A stretch of 6,857 nucleotides of DNA from NCBI RefSeq assembly GCF_028618695.1, contig NZ_JAQIVI010000603.1, forward strand, positions 1 through 6,857, in the 5' to 3' direction. A program made the translations under genes and the position numbers. This DNA is from Natrinema soli (lineage in GTDB: Archaea > Halobacteriota > Halobacteria > Halobacteriales > Natrialbaceae). Shown here piece after piece: positions 5,806-6,857 of this stretch (within the stretch, counting starts at the first letter, position 1; each line of letters opens with the position of its first letter). The notes under the pieces are model-generated. The model made no database searches. It saw only the letters and a list, made by a program, of their open reading frames with translations, and was not told the origin of the DNA.

Positions 5806-6857
5806 ATGAGTGACGAGAGTACCCACCCCCAGAACGACACCGACATCCACCAGTTAGACGAGGACACCGTCGCCCGCATCGCCGCTGGCGAGGTCGTCGA
5901 ACGCCCCGCCAGTGCCGTCAAGGAACTCGTGGAGAACAGCCTCGACGCCGACGCCTCGAGCGTCGACGTCACCGTCGAGGCGGGCGGTACGGAGCTGATT
6001 CGCGTCGCCGACGACGGGCAGGGCATGTCAGAAGCAGACGTCCGCGCGGCCGTTCGCGAGCACACGCTGACCGAGCTCGACGGGCTCGAGGAACTCGAGT
6101 CGGGCGTCGCCACGCTCGGCTTCCGGGGCGAGGCGCTGCACACTATCGGCTCGGTCTCGCGGATGGCGATCCGCTCGCGCCCGCGAGATGCGGACGGCGC
6201 TGGAACGGAACTCGCCTACGAGGGCGGGGACGTCGTCTCGGTCGAGCCGACGGGCTGTCCGGCGGGAACGACGGTCGAAATCGAGGATCTCTTTTATAAT
6301 ACGCCCGCTCGCAGAAAGTTCCTCAAGACGACGGCGACGGAGTTCGCCCACGTCAACCGCGTCGTCACCCGCTACGCGCTCGCGAACCCGGACGTGGCGG
6401 TCACGCTGACCCACGACGGCCGCGAGGTGTTCTCGACGACGGGACAGGGCGACCTCCAGGCCGCCGTCCTCTCGGTCTACGGCCGCGAGGTCGCCTCGTC
6501 GATGATCCCCGTCGAGGCCGGCGGCGACGAACTTCCGCCGGGTCCCCTGGAATCGGTCTCCGGCCTCGTCTCCCACCCCGAAACGAACCGCTCGAGTCGG
6601 GACTACCTCGCGACGTACGTCAACGGCCGGGCGGTGACCGCCGACGCCGTCCGCGAGGGGATCATGGGTGCCTACGGCACGCAACTGGGCGGCGACCGCT
6701 ACCCCTTCGTCACCCTCTTCCTCGCGGTGCCCGGCGACGCAGTGGACGTGAACGTCCACCCCAGAAAGCGGGAGGTGCGCTTCGACGACGACGACGCGGT
6801 CCGCCGGCAGGTCGACGCCGCCGTGGAGTCGGCGCTGCTCGAGCACGGCTTGCTCCG
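5806..6857 (+). CDS. mutL: DNA mismatch repair protein MutL (3'-truncated by window edge)
   Basis: MutL couples mismatch recognition by MutS to downstream repair, through ATP-driven dimerisation of its GHKL-type N-terminal domain. The window holds 350 codons from the ATG at 5806, open to the right edge, covering the ATPase and transducer domains; the dimerisation/endonuclease domain lies outside. Visible: ARIAAGEVVERPAS (23-36); motif I VKELVENSLDA (38-48), with the catalytic Glu40 and metal-binding Asn44; motif II DDGQG (69-73); motif III LGFRGEAL (104-111); DLFYNTPARRKFLKT (161-175); the transducer YVNGRAV (271-277); and VNVHPRKREVRF (315-326), whose Lys321 matches the gamma-phosphate-contacting lysine of E. 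coli MutL. In the ATP lid the expected HTTSKI-like sequence reads HTLTEL (86-91). The start is chosen because the family N-terminus begins shortly after and the preceding bases show no better codon. No Shine-Dalgarno is seen; a leaderless transcript or read-through from the SDR gene is possible. Confidence 0.97.
   Translation, partial: MSDESTHPQNDTDIHQLDEDTVARIAAGEVVERPASAVKELVENSLDADASSVDVTVEAGGTELIRVADDGQGMSEADVRAAVREHTLTELDGLEELESGVATLGFRGEALHTIGSVSRMAIRSRPRDADGAGTELAYEGGDVVSVEPTGCPAGTTVEIEDLFYNTPARRKFLKTTATEFAHVNRVVTRYALANPDVAVTLTHDGREVFSTTGQGDLQAAVLSVYGREVASSMIPVEAGGDELPPGPLESVSGLVSHPETNRSSRDYLATYVNGRAVTADAVREGIMGAYGTQLGGDRYPFVTLFLAVPGDAVDVNVHPRKREVRFDDDDAVRRQVDAAVESALLEHGLL

Noticed and set aside
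1..6857. CRISPR arrays, tRNA or rRNA genes, insertion sequences, toxin-antitoxin pairs
   Set aside because: Reading both strands showed no regularly spaced repeats, no cloverleaf-like segments, no transposase motifs and no small gene pairs; nearly all the window is occupied by six conserved genes.

Overview
The window is a stretch of chromosome from a high-GC haloarchaeon. Coding regions are rich in GC at third codon positions, soluble proteins are very acidic (Asp/Glu-rich MutS and MutL, an acidic MutS linker), CTCGAG-type Leu/Glu codon pairs are frequent, and most starts lack a Shine-Dalgarno, as expected for leaderless transcripts. The protein sequences resemble the Natrinema/Haloterrigena group, but that placement is from recall, not from a search.

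Layout: (1) the 3' two-thirds of mutS, plus strand, cut by the left edge and ending at 1766; (2) three minus-strand membrane-protein genes: a SugE/Gdx-type small multidrug resistance protein (1922-2245), a YihY/BrkB-family protein (2369-3199) and a major facilitator superfamily transporter (3332 to about 4627); (3) a divergent intergenic region of about 240 nt; (4) a plus-strand short-chain dehydrogenase/reductase (4869-5669); (5) the 5' part of mutL, plus strand, starting at 5806 and cut by the right edge.

MutS and MutL act together in mismatch repair: MutS binds the mismatch, and MutL is the ATP-gated matchmaker and, in many lineages, the nuclease. Here the pair is split by four genes with no evident repair role, three of them in the opposite direction, so mutS and mutL cannot be co-transcribed. 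The three minus-strand genes may be partly co-transcribed, but gaps of 123-132 nt and candidate start signals in front of yihY and gdx suggest separate transcripts.

Every gene falls in a known family and I see no undescribed multi-gene system, mobile element, RNA gene or CRISPR array. The points most worth a second look are a four-residue departure from the nearly invariant TSKI motif in the MutL ATP lid, a 20-residue insert in MutS encoded by two tandem palindromes next to Walker A, and the intact Gdx guanidinium-site residues in the SMR protein.
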